This document shows, one piece after another, positions 18,403 to 27,552 of a stretch of DNA of 64,000 nucleotides (its first letter is position 1; the number at the start of each line of letters is the position of its first letter). The stretch lies in assembly GCF_022884085.1 (NCBI RefSeq), contig NZ_JAGGCS010000001.1, positions 658,848 through 722,847 on the forward strand, in the 5' to 3' direction. The position numbers and the translations under genes are program-made. The notes under the pieces are model-generated. The model ran no database searches. It saw nothing but the letters and a program-made list of their open reading frames with translations, and had not been told where the DNA came from. This stretch comes from Paenirhizobium cremeum (GTDB taxonomy: Bacteria; Pseudomonadota; Alphaproteobacteria; Rhizobiales; Rhizobiaceae).

Positions 18403-19176
18403 ATGGGCAGAACAGTCGTCGTCACAGGCTCGACCAGCGGCATCGGCCTGGCAATCGCCAGGGGCTTTGCTGCGGCAGGCGACAATGTCGTCATCAACGG
18501 CTTCGGCAACGCCGCCGAGATCGAGGAAATCCGTCAGGGTCTCGAAGCGATGGGCGGCCGCGCCATCTATCACGGCGCCGACATGACGAAGCCCGCCGAG
18601 ATCCGCGATCTGATGGCGACCGCCGCCCGCGAATTCGGCATGGTCGACGTGCTTGTCAACAATGCCGGCATCCAGCATGTCTCGCCGGTCGAGGATTTCC
18701 CGGAAGAAAAGTGGGACCGGATCATCGCGATCAACCTCAACAGCTCCTTCCACACCATTCGCGCCGCCGTTCCGGCGATGAAGGAAAGGCGTCATGGACG
18801 CATCATCAACGTCGCGTCTGCCCACGGCCTGATCGCCTCGCCTTTCAAATCGGCCTATGTGGCAGCAAAACATGGTATCATGGGCCTCACGAAGAGCGTG
18901 GCGCTGGAGCTTGCCGAATTCGGCGTGACCGTGAACGCCATCTGCCCGGGCTACGTGCTGACGCCGCTGGTGGAAAAGCAGATCCCCGACACGGCGAAAG
19001 CCCGCGGCATCACGGAGGAACAGGTGAAATCCGAGGTCATGCTGAAATTCCAGCCGACCAAGGAATTCGTCGCAGTCGAGGAGGTCGCGGCCGTCGCGCT
19101 GTTCCTGGCAAGCGACGCGGCAAGGCAGATCACCGGCACGCACATCTCGATCGATGGCGGCTGGACGGCACAGTAA
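18403..19176 (+). CDS. bdhA: D-3-hydroxybutyrate dehydrogenase
   Basis: 257-residue short-chain dehydrogenase. It has the NAD site TGSTSGIG, NNAG at about residue 88, catalytic Ser/Tyr/Lys in NVASAHGLIASPFKSAYVAAK (ends near 157), and the C-terminal GTHISIDGGWTAQ of BdhA. It oxidises 3-hydroxybutyrate from polyhydroxybutyrate turnover to acetoacetate. The ATG at 18403 follows GGAGAGG. In Sinorhizobium meliloti bdhA is the first gene of an operon with xdhA and xdhB (established); the same order here indicates co-transcription with xanthine dehydrogenase. Confidence 0.92.
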   Translation: MGRTVVVTGSTSGIGLAIARGFAAAGDNVVINGFGNAAEIEEIRQGLEAMGGRAIYHGADMTKPAEIRDLMATAAREFGMVDVLVNNAGIQHVSPVEDFPEEKWDRIIAINLNSSFHTIRAAVPAMKERRHGRIINVASAHGLIASPFKSAYVAAKHGIMGLTKSVALELAEFGVTVNAICPGYVLTPLVEKQIPDTAKARGITEEQVKSEVMLKFQPTKEFVAVEEVAAVALFLASDAARQITGTHISIDGGWTAQ

Positions 19177-19236
19177 GACGGCGCGCAATACCTGAGGGAA
19201 GATCGGGGCGAATGCCCCGCAAGAAAAAGGCATTCA

Positions 19237-20706
19237 ATGACCGATAGCATCCGCTTCATCCTGAACGGCGAGGACATCGCCCTTTCGAGCTTCGAACCGA
19301 CAGAGACGCTTCTCGATTTCCTGCGCCTCAAGCGTCGGTTGACCGGCACGAAGGAAGGATGCGCCGAGGGCGATTGCGGCGCCTGCACCGTACTCGTCGG
19401 ACGTCTCGTCCATGGCAGGCTGACTTATGAGACTGTGAATGCCTGCATTCGCTTCCTCGGCTCGCTCAACGCCACCCATGTCGTGACCGTCGAGCATCTG
19501 GCCGCAGCCGACGGCCAGCTTCACCCCGTCCAGCAGGCCATGGTTGACTGTCACGGCTCGCAATGCGGCTTCTGCACGCCGGGCTTCGTCATGTCGCTCT
19601 ACGGTCTGTGGCTGACCAATTCCAACCCGTCCCGCGCCGAAATCGAACGGGCGCTGCAGGGCAATCTCTGTCGCTGCACGGGTTACGAGCCGATCATCAA
19701 GGCGGCCGAACTTGTGTCGCGCACCCGGCCAAGCTCGCTCTTCGATCCGCTTGAGCGCGACCGCGCCAGCATCATGGCGCGCCTGTGGAACCTGCAGACT
19801 GCGGAGACGATCACCATCGTCAGGGACGACCGTCGCCTCATCGTGCCGGGTTCGGTCGCAGCGCTCGCTAATATCCTTGCGGAGGAACCCAAGGCGACCG
19901 TGGTTGCCGGCGCGACCGATGTCGGCCTCTGGGTGACCAAGCAGATGCGGTCGATCAACCCCGTGGTCTTCATCAATCATCTCGCGGACCTGCAGACCGT
20001 CTCCATCGACGGCAAGGGTATCACGCTTGGCGCCGGCGTCAGCTACACGCAGGGCTTCGAGACGCTGCGCAAGGAAATCCCCGCCTTCGGCCGGCTGATC
20101 GAACGCATCGGCGGCCAGCAGGTGCGCAACATGGGCACCATCGGCGGCAATATCGCCAACGGCTCGCCGATCGGCGACACGCCGCCCGCCCTGATCGCGC
20201 TGGGTGCGAAGGTCAGGCTTCGCTCCGCGGCCGGCAGCCGAGAACTGCCGCTCGAGGATTTCTTCATCGACTACGGCAAGCAGGACCGCCGCACCGGCGA
20301 ATTCGTCGAGAGCATTTTCGTGCCCCGGCCGGAAGCCGACGCCCATTATGCGGTCTACAAGATCTCCAAGCGGCGCGACGAGGATATTTCCGCGCTTTGC
20401 GGCGCTTTCCATCTCTCGCTCGCTGACGATGGCAGCGTGACCGGCATCCGCATCGCCTTCGGCGGCATGGCTGGAACGCCGAAGCGCGCCCGCGCCGTGG
20501 AAGCGGCCCTCTATGGCAAGCCATGGACGCAAGCGACCGTCACCGAAGCCCGCAATGCCTTCGACCAGGACTACAAGCCGCTTACCGACTGGCGCGCCAC
20601 GGCGGACTATCGCCAGCTCACGGCAAAGAACCTCCTGACCCGCTTCTTCCTCGAAACCTCGGGAACGCCCCAGGAACTGCAGCGTTTCGAGCGGGAGGAA
20701 GCGTGA
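19237..20706 (+). CDS. xdhA: Xanthine dehydrogenase small subunit (2Fe-2S and FAD)
   Basis: 489 residues. The plant-type ferredoxin cluster is bound by GCAEGDCGACTVLVG near residue 45, and the second cluster by CGFCTPGF near 110 and GNLCRCTGY near 145. The FAD domain follows from about 200 (VVAGATDVGLWVTKQ, NMGTIGGNIANGSPIGD). XdhA passes electrons from the Mo centre to NAD+. It lies 60 bp after bdhA and 35 bp before xdhB in one operon. Confidence 0.95.
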   Translation: MTDSIRFILNGEDIALSSFEPTETLLDFLRLKRRLTGTKEGCAEGDCGACTVLVGRLVHGRLTYETVNACIRFLGSLNATHVVTVEHLAAADGQLHPVQQAMVDCHGSQCGFCTPGFVMSLYGLWLTNSNPSRAEIERALQGNLCRCTGYEPIIKAAELVSRTRPSSLFDPLERDRASIMARLWNLQTAETITIVRDDRRLIVPGSVAALANILAEEPKATVVAGATDVGLWVTKQMRSINPVVFINHLADLQTVSIDGKGITLGAGVSYTQGFETLRKEIPAFGRLIERIGGQQVRNMGTIGGNIANGSPIGDTPPALIALGAKVRLRSAAGSRELPLEDFFIDYGKQDRRTGEFVESIFVPRPEADAHYAVYKISKRRDEDISALCGAFHLSLADDGSVTGIRIAFGGMAGTPKRARAVEAALYGKPWTQATVTEARNAFDQDYKPLTDWRATADYRQLTAKNLLTRFFLETSGTPQELQRFEREEA

Positions 20707-20741
20707 TGACGGGCAGGCAAGCGGACGCAGGAATTTGAGCC

Positions 20742-23078
20742 ATGGATAAGGCGAGCTACGAACTCTACAAATACATCAACGGCCCGATGCACCAGCCGCT
20801 GCGCCATGATTCAGCTCATAAGCATGTCAGCGGAAGTGCCGAATATATCGACGATATTCCCGAACCCGCCGGCCTTCTGCACGGTGCGCTCGGTATGGCG
20901 GATCGTGCGCACGCGGAAATCGTCTCGATGGATCTTTCAGCGGTCAAGGCCTATCCGGGCGTCGTCTGCGTCCTGACCGGCAAGGATGTGCCCGGCGTCA
21001 ACGACGTGTCTTCCGGCGGCCATCACGACGAGCCGCTGCTTGCCGAAACGAAGGTGGAATTCCACGGCCAGCCGATCTTCGCAGTCATCGCCGAAACGCG
21101 CGATGCCGCCCGGCGTGCCGCACGTCTCGCAAAAATCGAATACAACGACCTGCCGTTCTGGACCGATGTCGACGGTGCGCTTGAAAACGGCGCGCCGCTC
21201 GTCACGTCCGGCATGACGCTGAAACGCGGCGAACCGGAAGAAGAACTCGCCAGGGCGGAACACCGCATCCAGGGAACGATGCGGATCGGCGGACAGGAAC
21301 ATTTCTATCTCGAAAGCCATATCGCGCTCGCCATTCCGGGCGAGGACGAGGACGTGACCGTCTGGTCCTCCACCCAGCACCCCTCGGAAGTGCAGCATAT
21401 CGTCGGCCATGTGCTCGACATCCCCTCCCATGCGATCACCGTCAACGTGCGCCGCATGGGCGGCGGCTTCGGCGGCAAGGAGACCCAGGGCAACCAGTTC
21501 GCGGCCCTTGCAGCGCTGGCCGCCAAGAAGCTCAACCGCGCCGTGAAGTTCCGTCCCGACCGGGACGAGGACATGACTGTAACCGGCAAGCGCCACGACT
21601 TCCGCATGGATTACGACGTCGCCTTCGACAACGAGGGCCGGCTGCATGCCATGGTGGCCAACTTCGCCGCCCGCGGCGGCTATTCGGCCGATCTTTCAGG
21701 CCCCGTCACCGACCGCGCGCTCTTTCACGCGGATTCGAGCTATTTCTATCCGCATGTGAAACTCACCTCCCAACCGCTTAAAACCCATACGGTTTCCAAC
21801 ACCGCCTATCGCGGCTTCGGCGGTCCGCAGGGCATGCTGGGCGGCGAGCGCATCATCGAGGAAATCGCCTATGCGCTCGGCAAGGACCCGCTCGACATCC
21901 GCAAGGCGAACTTCTACGGGCAACCCGGTTCCGAGCGGGTTCTGACGCCCTATCATCAGACGGTCGAGGACAACATCATCGCCCGCGTGGTGGAGGAACT
22001 CGAGACATCCTGCGACTATCAGGCTCGGCGCAAGGCAATCGTCGAGTTCAACAGGACGAGCCCCGTCATCAGGAAGGGCATCGCGCTCACCCCGGTCAAG
22101 TTCGGCATTTCCTTCACCATGACCGCCTTCAACCAGGCCGGGGCGCTGGTGCATGTCTATCAGGACGGCTCGATCCACCTGAACCATGGCGGCACGGAGA
22201 TGGGCCAGGGCCTCTACACCAAGGTGGCACAGGTCATCGCCGACTGCTTCCAGGTGGATGTCGAACGGGTGAAGATCACCGCGACGACGACCGGCAAGGT
22301 GCCGAACACGTCGGCGACCGCCGCCTCCTCCGGCACTGACCTCAACGGCATGGCCGCCTATGACGCCGCCCGCCAGATCAAGGAACGCCTCGTCGCCTTT
22401 GCCGTCGAAAAATTCGCGGTACCGCCGGACGAGGTGGAATTCCTGCCGAACCGCGTGCGCGTCGGATCGAAGGAAATCCCCTTCCCCGATTTCGTCAAAC
22501 AGGCCTATTTCGCCCGCGTCCAGCTTTCGGCGGCGGGCTTCTACAAGACACCGAAGATCCACTGGGACCGCGCCGCCGGCCGCGGCACGCCCTTTTATTA
22601 CTTCGCCTATGGCGCGGCCTGTTCGGAAGTTTCCATCGACACCCTGACCGGCGAATACCTGATGGACCGCACCGATATCCTGCACGACGTCGGCAAGTCG
22701 CTAAACCCGGCAATCGACATCGGCCAGATCGAGGGCGGTTTCGTGCAGGGCATGGGCTGGCTGACGACGGAAGAACTGTGGTGGGACGGCAAGGGCCGGC
22801 TGCGGACGCATGCGCCCTCCACCTACAAGATCCCGCTCGCCTCCGACCGGCCGAAGATCTTCAACACCCGGCTTGTCGAGTGGTCGGAAAATGCCGAACC
22901 CACCATCGGCCGCTCCAAGGCCGTCGGCGAACCGCCTTTCATGCTGGCGATCTCCGTATTGGAAGCGCTCTCCATGGCAGTCGCAAGCGTCGCCGACTAC
23001 AAGGTCTGCCCCAGACTGGACGCCCCGGCAACGCCGGAACGGGTGTTGATGGCAGTGGAGAGGTTGAAGCGAATGTGA
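20742..23078 (+). CDS. xdhB: Xanthine dehydrogenase molybdenum-binding subunit
   Basis: 778 residues. The molybdopterin-binding segments GGGFGGKETQ near 245 and GTEMGQGLYTKVAQ near 485, and the catalytic glutamate in AVGEPPFML near 730, are intact. The subunit hydroxylates hypoxanthine to xanthine and xanthine to urate. The stop codon overlaps the start of the DUF559 gene by one base, so that gene is translationally coupled. Confidence 0.95.
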   Translation: MDKASYELYKYINGPMHQPLRHDSAHKHVSGSAEYIDDIPEPAGLLHGALGMADRAHAEIVSMDLSAVKAYPGVVCVLTGKDVPGVNDVSSGGHHDEPLLAETKVEFHGQPIFAVIAETRDAARRAARLAKIEYNDLPFWTDVDGALENGAPLVTSGMTLKRGEPEEELARAEHRIQGTMRIGGQEHFYLESHIALAIPGEDEDVTVWSSTQHPSEVQHIVGHVLDIPSHAITVNVRRMGGGFGGKETQGNQFAALAALAAKKLNRAVKFRPDRDEDMTVTGKRHDFRMDYDVAFDNEGRLHAMVANFAARGGYSADLSGPVTDRALFHADSSYFYPHVKLTSQPLKTHTVSNTAYRGFGGPQGMLGGERIIEEIAYALGKDPLDIRKANFYGQPGSERVLTPYHQTVEDNIIARVVEELETSCDYQARRKAIVEFNRTSPVIRKGIALTPVKFGISFTMTAFNQAGALVHVYQDGSIHLNHGGTEMGQGLYTKVAQVIADCFQVDVERVKITATTTGKVPNTSATAASSGTDLNGMAAYDAARQIKERLVAFAVEKFAVPPDEVEFLPNRVRVGSKEIPFPDFVKQAYFARVQLSAAGFYKTPKIHWDRAAGRGTPFYYFAYGAACSEVSIDTLTGEYLMDRTDILHDVGKSLNPAIDIGQIEGGFVQGMGWLTTEELWWDGKGRLRTHAPSTYKIPLASDRPKIFNTRLVEWSENAEPTIGRSKAVGEPPFMLAISVLEALSMAVASVADYKVCPRLDAPATPERVLMAVERLKRM

Positions 23079-23449
23079 TGCCACACTACCGCGTTCCGGA
23101 TCTCAATCGCGGAAATGCCCGGCGCATGCGCAGGGTGATGACCGCTTCCGAATTGAAGTTCTGGAACGCGGTGCGGGCACATCGCTTGATGGGATTGCCA
23201 TTCAGGCGGCAGATGCCGATTGCAGGCTATATCGTTGATTTCGCCTGCCCGGAACATAGGCTCGTCGTGGAAATAGATGGTGAAAGTCATACCTTCGATC
23301 AGACCATTGAGCGGGACAGGCAGCGTAACGACATTCTGCAGGGCTTGGGATGGCAAACGGTCCGATTTTCGAATGACGACGTCCTGAACCGTATCGAAGA
23401 CGTTTGCATGCACATCCTGAGGATCACCGGAGTTGAACGCCGTGGCTGA
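23078..23449 (+). CDS. DUF559 family endonuclease-like protein
   Basis: 123 residues with the Vsr/restriction-endonuclease-like core of DUF559: ARRMRRVMTASELKFWNAVR, LPFRRQMPIAGYIVDFACPEHRLVVEIDGESH (the Asp and Glu-x-Asp of the nuclease site; motif continues about residues 45 to 75) and the C-terminal GWQTVRFSNDDVL. Such proteins are common in rhizobia, often as single genes near palindromic repeats; their role is unknown. It starts at TGATG, overlapping the xdhB stop. It has no evident connection with purine metabolism and separates xdhB from xdhC. Confidence 0.8.
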   Translation: MPHYRVPDLNRGNARRMRRVMTASELKFWNAVRAHRLMGLPFRRQMPIAGYIVDFACPEHRLVVEIDGESHTFDQTIERDRQRNDILQGLGWQTVRFSNDDVLNRIEDVCMHILRITGVERRG

Positions 23450-23455
23450 ACGGTA

Positions 23456-23501
23456 CCCCCCTCTGCCCTGTCGGGCATCTCCCCCTCAAGGGGGGAGATC
23501 G
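23456..23501. repeat. RIME-like palindromic intergenic repeat, copy 1
   Basis: The stretch contains a small palindrome GCCCTGTCGGGC followed by a larger one, ATCTCCCCC-TCA-GGGGGAGAT type (23478-23500). This composition is that of the mosaic palindromic repeats common between genes in rhizobia. An inverted copy lies 100 bp further on. Confidence 0.75.
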
Positions 23502-23601
23502 ACCAGACTTCCGAAGTCTCACCGAATTGAAACGCCATTGCCGCAAGGGATAGGTCTTTCGAGTTCGACGGAAAATGCTTGGCAGGAGCGTCGCCACCAT
23601 C

Positions 23602-23648
23602 CGATCTCCCCCCCTGAGGGGGAGATGGCCGGCAGGCCAGAGGGGGGT
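23602..23648. repeat. RIME-like palindromic intergenic repeat, inverted copy 2
   Basis: The palindrome GATCTCCCCCC-TGA-GGGGGAGATGG is followed by GCCGGCAGGC and AGAGGGGGG, the reverse-complement layout of the copy at 23456-23501. The two copies could form one long hairpin enclosing about 100 bp. The G-run at its end lies 8 to 15 bases before the xdhC start and may act as its ribosome-binding site. Confidence 0.75.
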
Positions 23649-23656
23649 GGCCACGC

Positions 23657-24520
23657 ATGACGCCCGTGACCCGCAAACCATCCCTCTCCGTTTTCCTGGC
23701 CGCCCATCCGAACGCCGTCCTCGTCGAAGTCGCCGAAGCAAAGGGCTCGACCCCGCGGGAAGCCGGCGCGTTCATGGTCGTGGCCGATGGCAGGTCGTTC
23801 GGCACCATCGGCGGCGGTCATCTGGAATACATTGCCATCGACCACGCCCGCGCCTTGCTCGCGGGCAAAGCAGCCGACGAAACGCTGGATATCCCGCTCG
23901 GACCGGAAATCGGCCAATGCTGCGGCGGCCGCACGTTGCTGCGTTTCACCAAAGTGGACGAGAGCGTCAGGGAGAGGCTCCTGCGACAGGCATCGAGCGA
24001 ACAGCAGGCCTTTCCCGATATCGTCCTCTTCGGCGCCGGCCATGTCGGCCTTGCGCTGGCGGCAGCCCTTGCACCGCTGCCCTTCAACGTCACGGTGGTG
24101 GAAACCCGCAGCATCGAGGCGGGTGCCCTGCCCGAGGCTGTCGCCTTTCGCCACGTACCCATGCCGGAAACCGAGGTTGCGGCCATTCGCCCGGGCGGCG
24201 CAGCCGTCATCCTCACCCATGACCACGCACTCGATTTCCTGATTGCCCGGCAAGCGCTCGCCCGCGACGATCTCGCCTATACCGGCATGATCGGCTCGGC
24301 GACCAAGCGGGCCACCTTCTCCCGCTGGCTGATGCGCGAGGGGGGTGAAGCCGCATGGCTCTCGCGGCTGACGCTGCCGATCGGCGGCGCCACGGTGAAG
24401 GACAAGCGGCCGGCGGTGATTGCCGCCCTGGTCACGGCCGAGCTTGTTACCCGGCTGCTCGGCCGCCGGCCGTCCGCCGGGCTTTCCGCCCGTCAGGATG
24501 AACGCCTCGTCGACCGATAG
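23657..24520 (+). CDS. xdhC: Xanthine dehydrogenase accessory protein XdhC
   Basis: 287 residues. The N-terminal XdhC/CoxI domain has VEVAEAKGSTPREAGAFM and IGGGHLEYIAI, and the C-terminal Rossmann domain has VLFGAGHVGLALAAAL near 125 and YTGMIGSATKRATF near 215. XdhC binds molybdenum cofactor, promotes its sulfuration and inserts it into XdhB. It is separated from xdhB by the DUF559 gene and a palindromic repeat. Its 3' end overlaps that of the convergent DUF1127 gene by 28 bp. Confidence 0.93.
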   Translation: MTPVTRKPSLSVFLAAHPNAVLVEVAEAKGSTPREAGAFMVVADGRSFGTIGGGHLEYIAIDHARALLAGKAADETLDIPLGPEIGQCCGGRTLLRFTKVDESVRERLLRQASSEQQAFPDIVLFGAGHVGLALAAALAPLPFNVTVVETRSIEAGALPEAVAFRHVPMPETEVAAIRPGGAAVILTHDHALDFLIARQALARDDLAYTGMIGSATKRATFSRWLMREGGEAAWLSRLTLPIGGATVKDKRPAVIAALVTAELVTRLLGRRPSAGLSARQDERLVDR

Positions 24521-24723
24521 GCGTGCGCGTTCGAAAGCAGCCGATCGGCCTCGCGGCGGTCCGTCTTTAGATTGTCCCTCTCCAGCCCGAGATCGTGCAA
24601 CAGATCTTCGGGCAATTCGTCGATGGACATGCGTCCGCCGGCAATCAGACGCCGGAGAAACCGCTGGATGCCGGCAAGGAACTGACTTTCCGGCGAAAAT
24701 GCGAGTCGGATTGCGGACAGCAT
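24493..24723 (-). CDS. DUF1127-like small Arg-rich protein, module 1
   Basis: 76 residues. The core ELPEDLLHDLGLERDN resembles the YjiS/DUF1127 motif, preceded by a basic amphipathic segment (QRFLRRLIAGGRM). The start at 24723 is set by GGAGGCGACC just upstream. Small DUF1127 proteins in Agrobacterium affect RNA turnover and phosphate responses (established for relatives). It is divergent from a LysR gene 109 bp away, and the pair is duplicated at 25724-26970. Confidence 0.7.
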   Translation of the reverse strand: MLSAIRLAFSPESQFLAGIQRFLRRLIAGGRMSIDELPEDLLHDLGLERDNLKTDRREADRLLSNAHAYRSTRRSS

Positions 24724-24832
24724 GGTCGCCTCCACAGCAATTGTTTCGTTTGATGGATGAAGTAATAAATGCCGTTGATTTTCGGGAAATTCCAATTCAA
24801 TTTCAGCGAAGCACCATAAAGAGGACTTATCG

Positions 24833-25756
24833 ATGAAGTTGTCCCGCCAGTTTCCGCTGAATGCGCTGAGAGTTTTCGAGACGGTTGCGCGCCTCGGCAA
24901 CTTCACCCGCGCCGGCGAGGAACTGGGCATGACCCAGACCGCCGTCAGCTACCAGATCAAGCTTCTCGAAGAGAACATCGGCGAACCGCTCTTCGTGCGT
25001 CAGCCGAGGCAGGTGGTGTTGACGGACACCGGCGCCCGCATGCTCCCGAAGGTCAGCGAAGGCTTCACATTGCTCGCCGATGCAATCAGCCAGGCCCGGC
25101 GCAGCGGCGACGAAATCCTGGAGATACACTCGACGCCGACCTTCGCCTCTCACTGGCTGGCCCGAAATCTCGGCAACTTCCAGCTCGAATATCCGCATAT
25201 AGCCGTTCGCCTGCAACGTGGTACGCAACTGACCAACTTCAACCGGGAGTCGGCCGATGTCGCGATCCGAATCGGCATCGGTCCCTGGCAAGGTCTGGTT
25301 TGCCATCCGCTCATCCGGCTTTCCTACACCCCCATGCTCAGCCCGCGCCTCGCCGAAAGCATCGGCGGCGTCAACGAACCGGCCGACCTCCTGAAACTGC
25401 CGCTGATCTCCGACGACGACGACGGCAGGTGGAAGGTATGGTTCGCGACGGCCGGCGTCGATACCCTGCAGGGCAAGACCCGCCGCCTCAACGCCTTCGG
25501 CGCGCTCGACCTGGAGGCTGGTGCAGCACTTTCAGGCCACGGCGTGGCGATGCTGAGTCCCTTCTACGTGCAGGAAGAACTGGCTTCCGGCCGCCTGATA
25601 CAGCCCTTCGACCTCAGTTGGACCGACGAAAACACCTACTGGCTCGTCTATCCGCATGGCCGGCGCAACCTGCCGAAGATCCGCGCCTTCCAGGCATGGC
25701 TCATGGCCGCATTGCCGGTGTCGTCAGAGATAGCGCGGCGGCCAGCCGATGCGTGA
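24833..25756 (+). CDS. LysR-family regulator, GcvA type, module 1
   Basis: 307 residues. The winged HTH at 1 to 65 (LNALRVFETVARLGNFTRAGEELGMT, then TAVSYQIKLLEE) and the periplasmic-binding-like effector domain from about 95 are typical of GcvA-like regulators. The gene is divergent from a DUF1127 gene and closely similar to the second LysR at 26071. Position between xdhC and puuD suggests a role in purine catabolism, unproven. Confidence 0.9.
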   Translation: MKLSRQFPLNALRVFETVARLGNFTRAGEELGMTQTAVSYQIKLLEENIGEPLFVRQPRQVVLTDTGARMLPKVSEGFTLLADAISQARRSGDEILEIHSTPTFASHWLARNLGNFQLEYPHIAVRLQRGTQLTNFNRESADVAIRIGIGPWQGLVCHPLIRLSYTPMLSPRLAESIGGVNEPADLLKLPLISDDDDGRWKVWFATAGVDTLQGKTRRLNAFGALDLEAGAALSGHGVAMLSPFYVQEELASGRLIQPFDLSWTDENTYWLVYPHGRRNLPKIRAFQAWLMAALPVSSEIARRPADA

Positions 25757-25954
25757 CCAGACATCGCGGCGGTGATCCCCGCGTTCGGGGCCGGGTGTCC
25801 GCCGACCGTCCAGAAGACCGAGGTCGCGCATCTCTTGTTGCGACAAGGCCTCCCGCCTGCGCCACGAGCGGGCAAGGCCTCTCGCCAGCCATGCGGAAAA
25901 CCTGTTTCTCCGGCGAAAAAAGCGCAGGAAACCATCCGGCATAACATACGTCAT
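25724..25954 (-). CDS. DUF1127 protein, module 2
   Basis: 76 residues with the clear DUF1127 core (ARSWRRREALSQQEMRDLGL) and an Arg-rich N-terminus (FLRFFRRRNRF). The start at 25954 follows GAGGGATC. Its end overlaps the end of the first LysR gene by 33 bp, and it is divergent from the second LysR gene. Same length as the module 1 protein but diverged in sequence. Confidence 0.8.
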   Translation of the reverse strand: MTYVMPDGFLRFFRRRNRFSAWLARGLARSWRRREALSQQEMRDLGLLDGRRTPGPERGDHRRDVWSRIGWPPRYL

Positions 25955-26070
25955 GGCCGATCCCTCGTTGACAATGAAGAATTGCAGTTGATCTATGAGA
26001 GACAGAATGCGCGCGTTTATCGCGGTATTCCAACGAAAGATTCGTCTGCATGGATCAAGAGGACTCATCC

Positions 26071-26970
26071 ATGAAACTGTCCCGCAACTTCCCGCTGAAC
26101 GGCATGCGGGTTTTCGAAGCCGCAGCCCGCCACCTCAGCTTTACCAAGGCGGGCGAGGAACTCGGGATGACGCAGACCGCCGTCAGCTACCAGATCAAGC
26201 TGCTGGAGGAGATCCTCGGCGAACAGCTTTTCCTGCGCCGTCCACGGCAGGTCACCTTGACGGAAGCCGGGGCGAGCCTTGCGCCCAGGGTTTCGGAGGC
26301 CCTCGGCCTTTTGCAGGAGGCGGTCGCCAATCTGCGCGAGACGGCGCAGGTCACGCTCACCATCCACTCGACGGCAACCTTCGCCCAGCAATGGCTGGCG
26401 CGGCGGATTGGCGATTTCCAGATCAGGCATCCGAACATTGCGGTACGCCTTGAAACCTCGTCCTCGGTGATCGACTTCAACAGCACGGAAGCGGACATCG
26501 CCATCCGTTCCGGTAACGGCACCTGGCCCGGCCTCCATTGCCAGTTCCTGATGCGCGGCGACTTCACTCCCATGCTCAGCCCTACGCTTGCGCAGAGCGT
26601 CGGCGGCATCCACCGTCCGGAAGACCTGCTGCGGCTGCGCATCATCGATCCGGGCGACCCGTGGTGGCGCATCTGGTTCAGCGCCGCCGGCATTGACGAT
26701 CCCGACCTCGAAAGCCGGCCGCGCAGCCGGCTTGGCGCCCAGTCCTTCGAGGCGAACGCCGCCATTGCCGGCCAGGGCGTCGGCATCCTGACGCCGACAT
26801 TCTACCGCAACGAAGTGGCGATGGGCCTCCTATTCCAGCCCTTCGATATTCTCGGTAGCGACGGACGCGGCTATTGGCTCGTCTATCCCGAAGGCAAGCG
26901 CAAGCTGCCGAAGATCAAGGCCTTCCATGCCTGGATCGTGGAGACATTGGCGACGGACGACCTGCGCTGA
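26071..26970 (+). CDS. LysR-family regulator, GcvA type, module 2
   Basis: 299 residues. It shares with the module 1 regulator the N-terminus MKLSRxFPLNxxRVFE, the exact MTQTAVSYQIKLLEE recognition-helix segment and the C-terminal YWLVYPxGxRxLPKIxAF. The leader AGAGGACTCATCC before the ATG matches AGAGGACTTATCG of module 1, which supports the start at 26071 rather than 26050 and shows that regulator plus leader were duplicated together. Confidence 0.9.
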   Translation: MKLSRNFPLNGMRVFEAAARHLSFTKAGEELGMTQTAVSYQIKLLEEILGEQLFLRRPRQVTLTEAGASLAPRVSEALGLLQEAVANLRETAQVTLTIHSTATFAQQWLARRIGDFQIRHPNIAVRLETSSSVIDFNSTEADIAIRSGNGTWPGLHCQFLMRGDFTPMLSPTLAQSVGGIHRPEDLLRLRIIDPGDPWWRIWFSAAGIDDPDLESRPRSRLGAQSFEANAAIAGQGVGILTPTFYRNEVAMGLLFQPFDILGSDGRGYWLVYPEGKRKLPKIKAFHAWIVETLATDDLR

Positions 26971-26989
26971 CGCCCGCGGGAAGCATCCG

Positions 26990-27322
26990 TCAGAACGACA
27001 TATCCGGCGCATAGAAACAGCGCGGCGTGTTTTCGTCCGGGAAGAGGCAGAGATGATATTCGCTGTCCTGCGAGCGGCGCGTGGTGCTCTGCGGCAGCTT
27101 GAAAATGTGACGCCGGGTGACGAGCCGGTGGTCGCCCGGCGCAAGCGTCAACTGGTAGCCGCCCGGCACGATCCGGACGCTCGACGAGGGGATCTGCTGG
27201 CAGTCGCCGCCACGGTCGTCCCCGTTGCAGCAATAGAGATCGTAGCTCCAACCGGAATGGGCATCGTGAGCTTCGACCGTAGAGGCATACAAGATGCTGG
27301 CGATTATCAATGCCATGCGCAT
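26990..27322 (-). CDS. Small secreted Cys-containing protein
   Basis: 110 residues with a signal peptide (MALIIASILYASTVEAHDAH, cleavage near VEA-HD). The mature part contains five cysteines (YCCNGDDRGGDC, YHLCLFPDENTPRCF) and ends FYAPDMSF. I recognise the pattern as that of conserved rhizobial periplasmic proteins without assigned function. Start is uncertain among ATGs at 27337, 27322 and 27316; 27322 is chosen for GGAG ten bases upstream. It ends 19 bp from the end of the LysR gene, convergent. Confidence 0.6.
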   Translation of the reverse strand: MRMALIIASILYASTVEAHDAHSGWSYDLYCCNGDDRGGDCQQIPSSSVRIVPGGYQLTLAPGDHRLVTRRHIFKLPQSTTRRSQDSEYHLCLFPDENTPRCFYAPDMSF

Positions 27323-27552
27323 GGGCGGCTTCTCCATGGAATGAAGGCCTCCGCCGGTACGCACACCACCTCCCCGGCGGAATTGCGACACCAATGTAAC
27401 AGCATACGAACATTAGAATAAGAAGATAATGTAAGGGGTGGATTTTTGCGGTGCACAATTCACCGGGGAAAGCGTCGATTTCACCCCCCGCCCTCTTTCA
27501 TTCCCAAGGCTTTTTCGACAAGGTATCCGGTTGGGGAAGAAAGGGATTTCCG

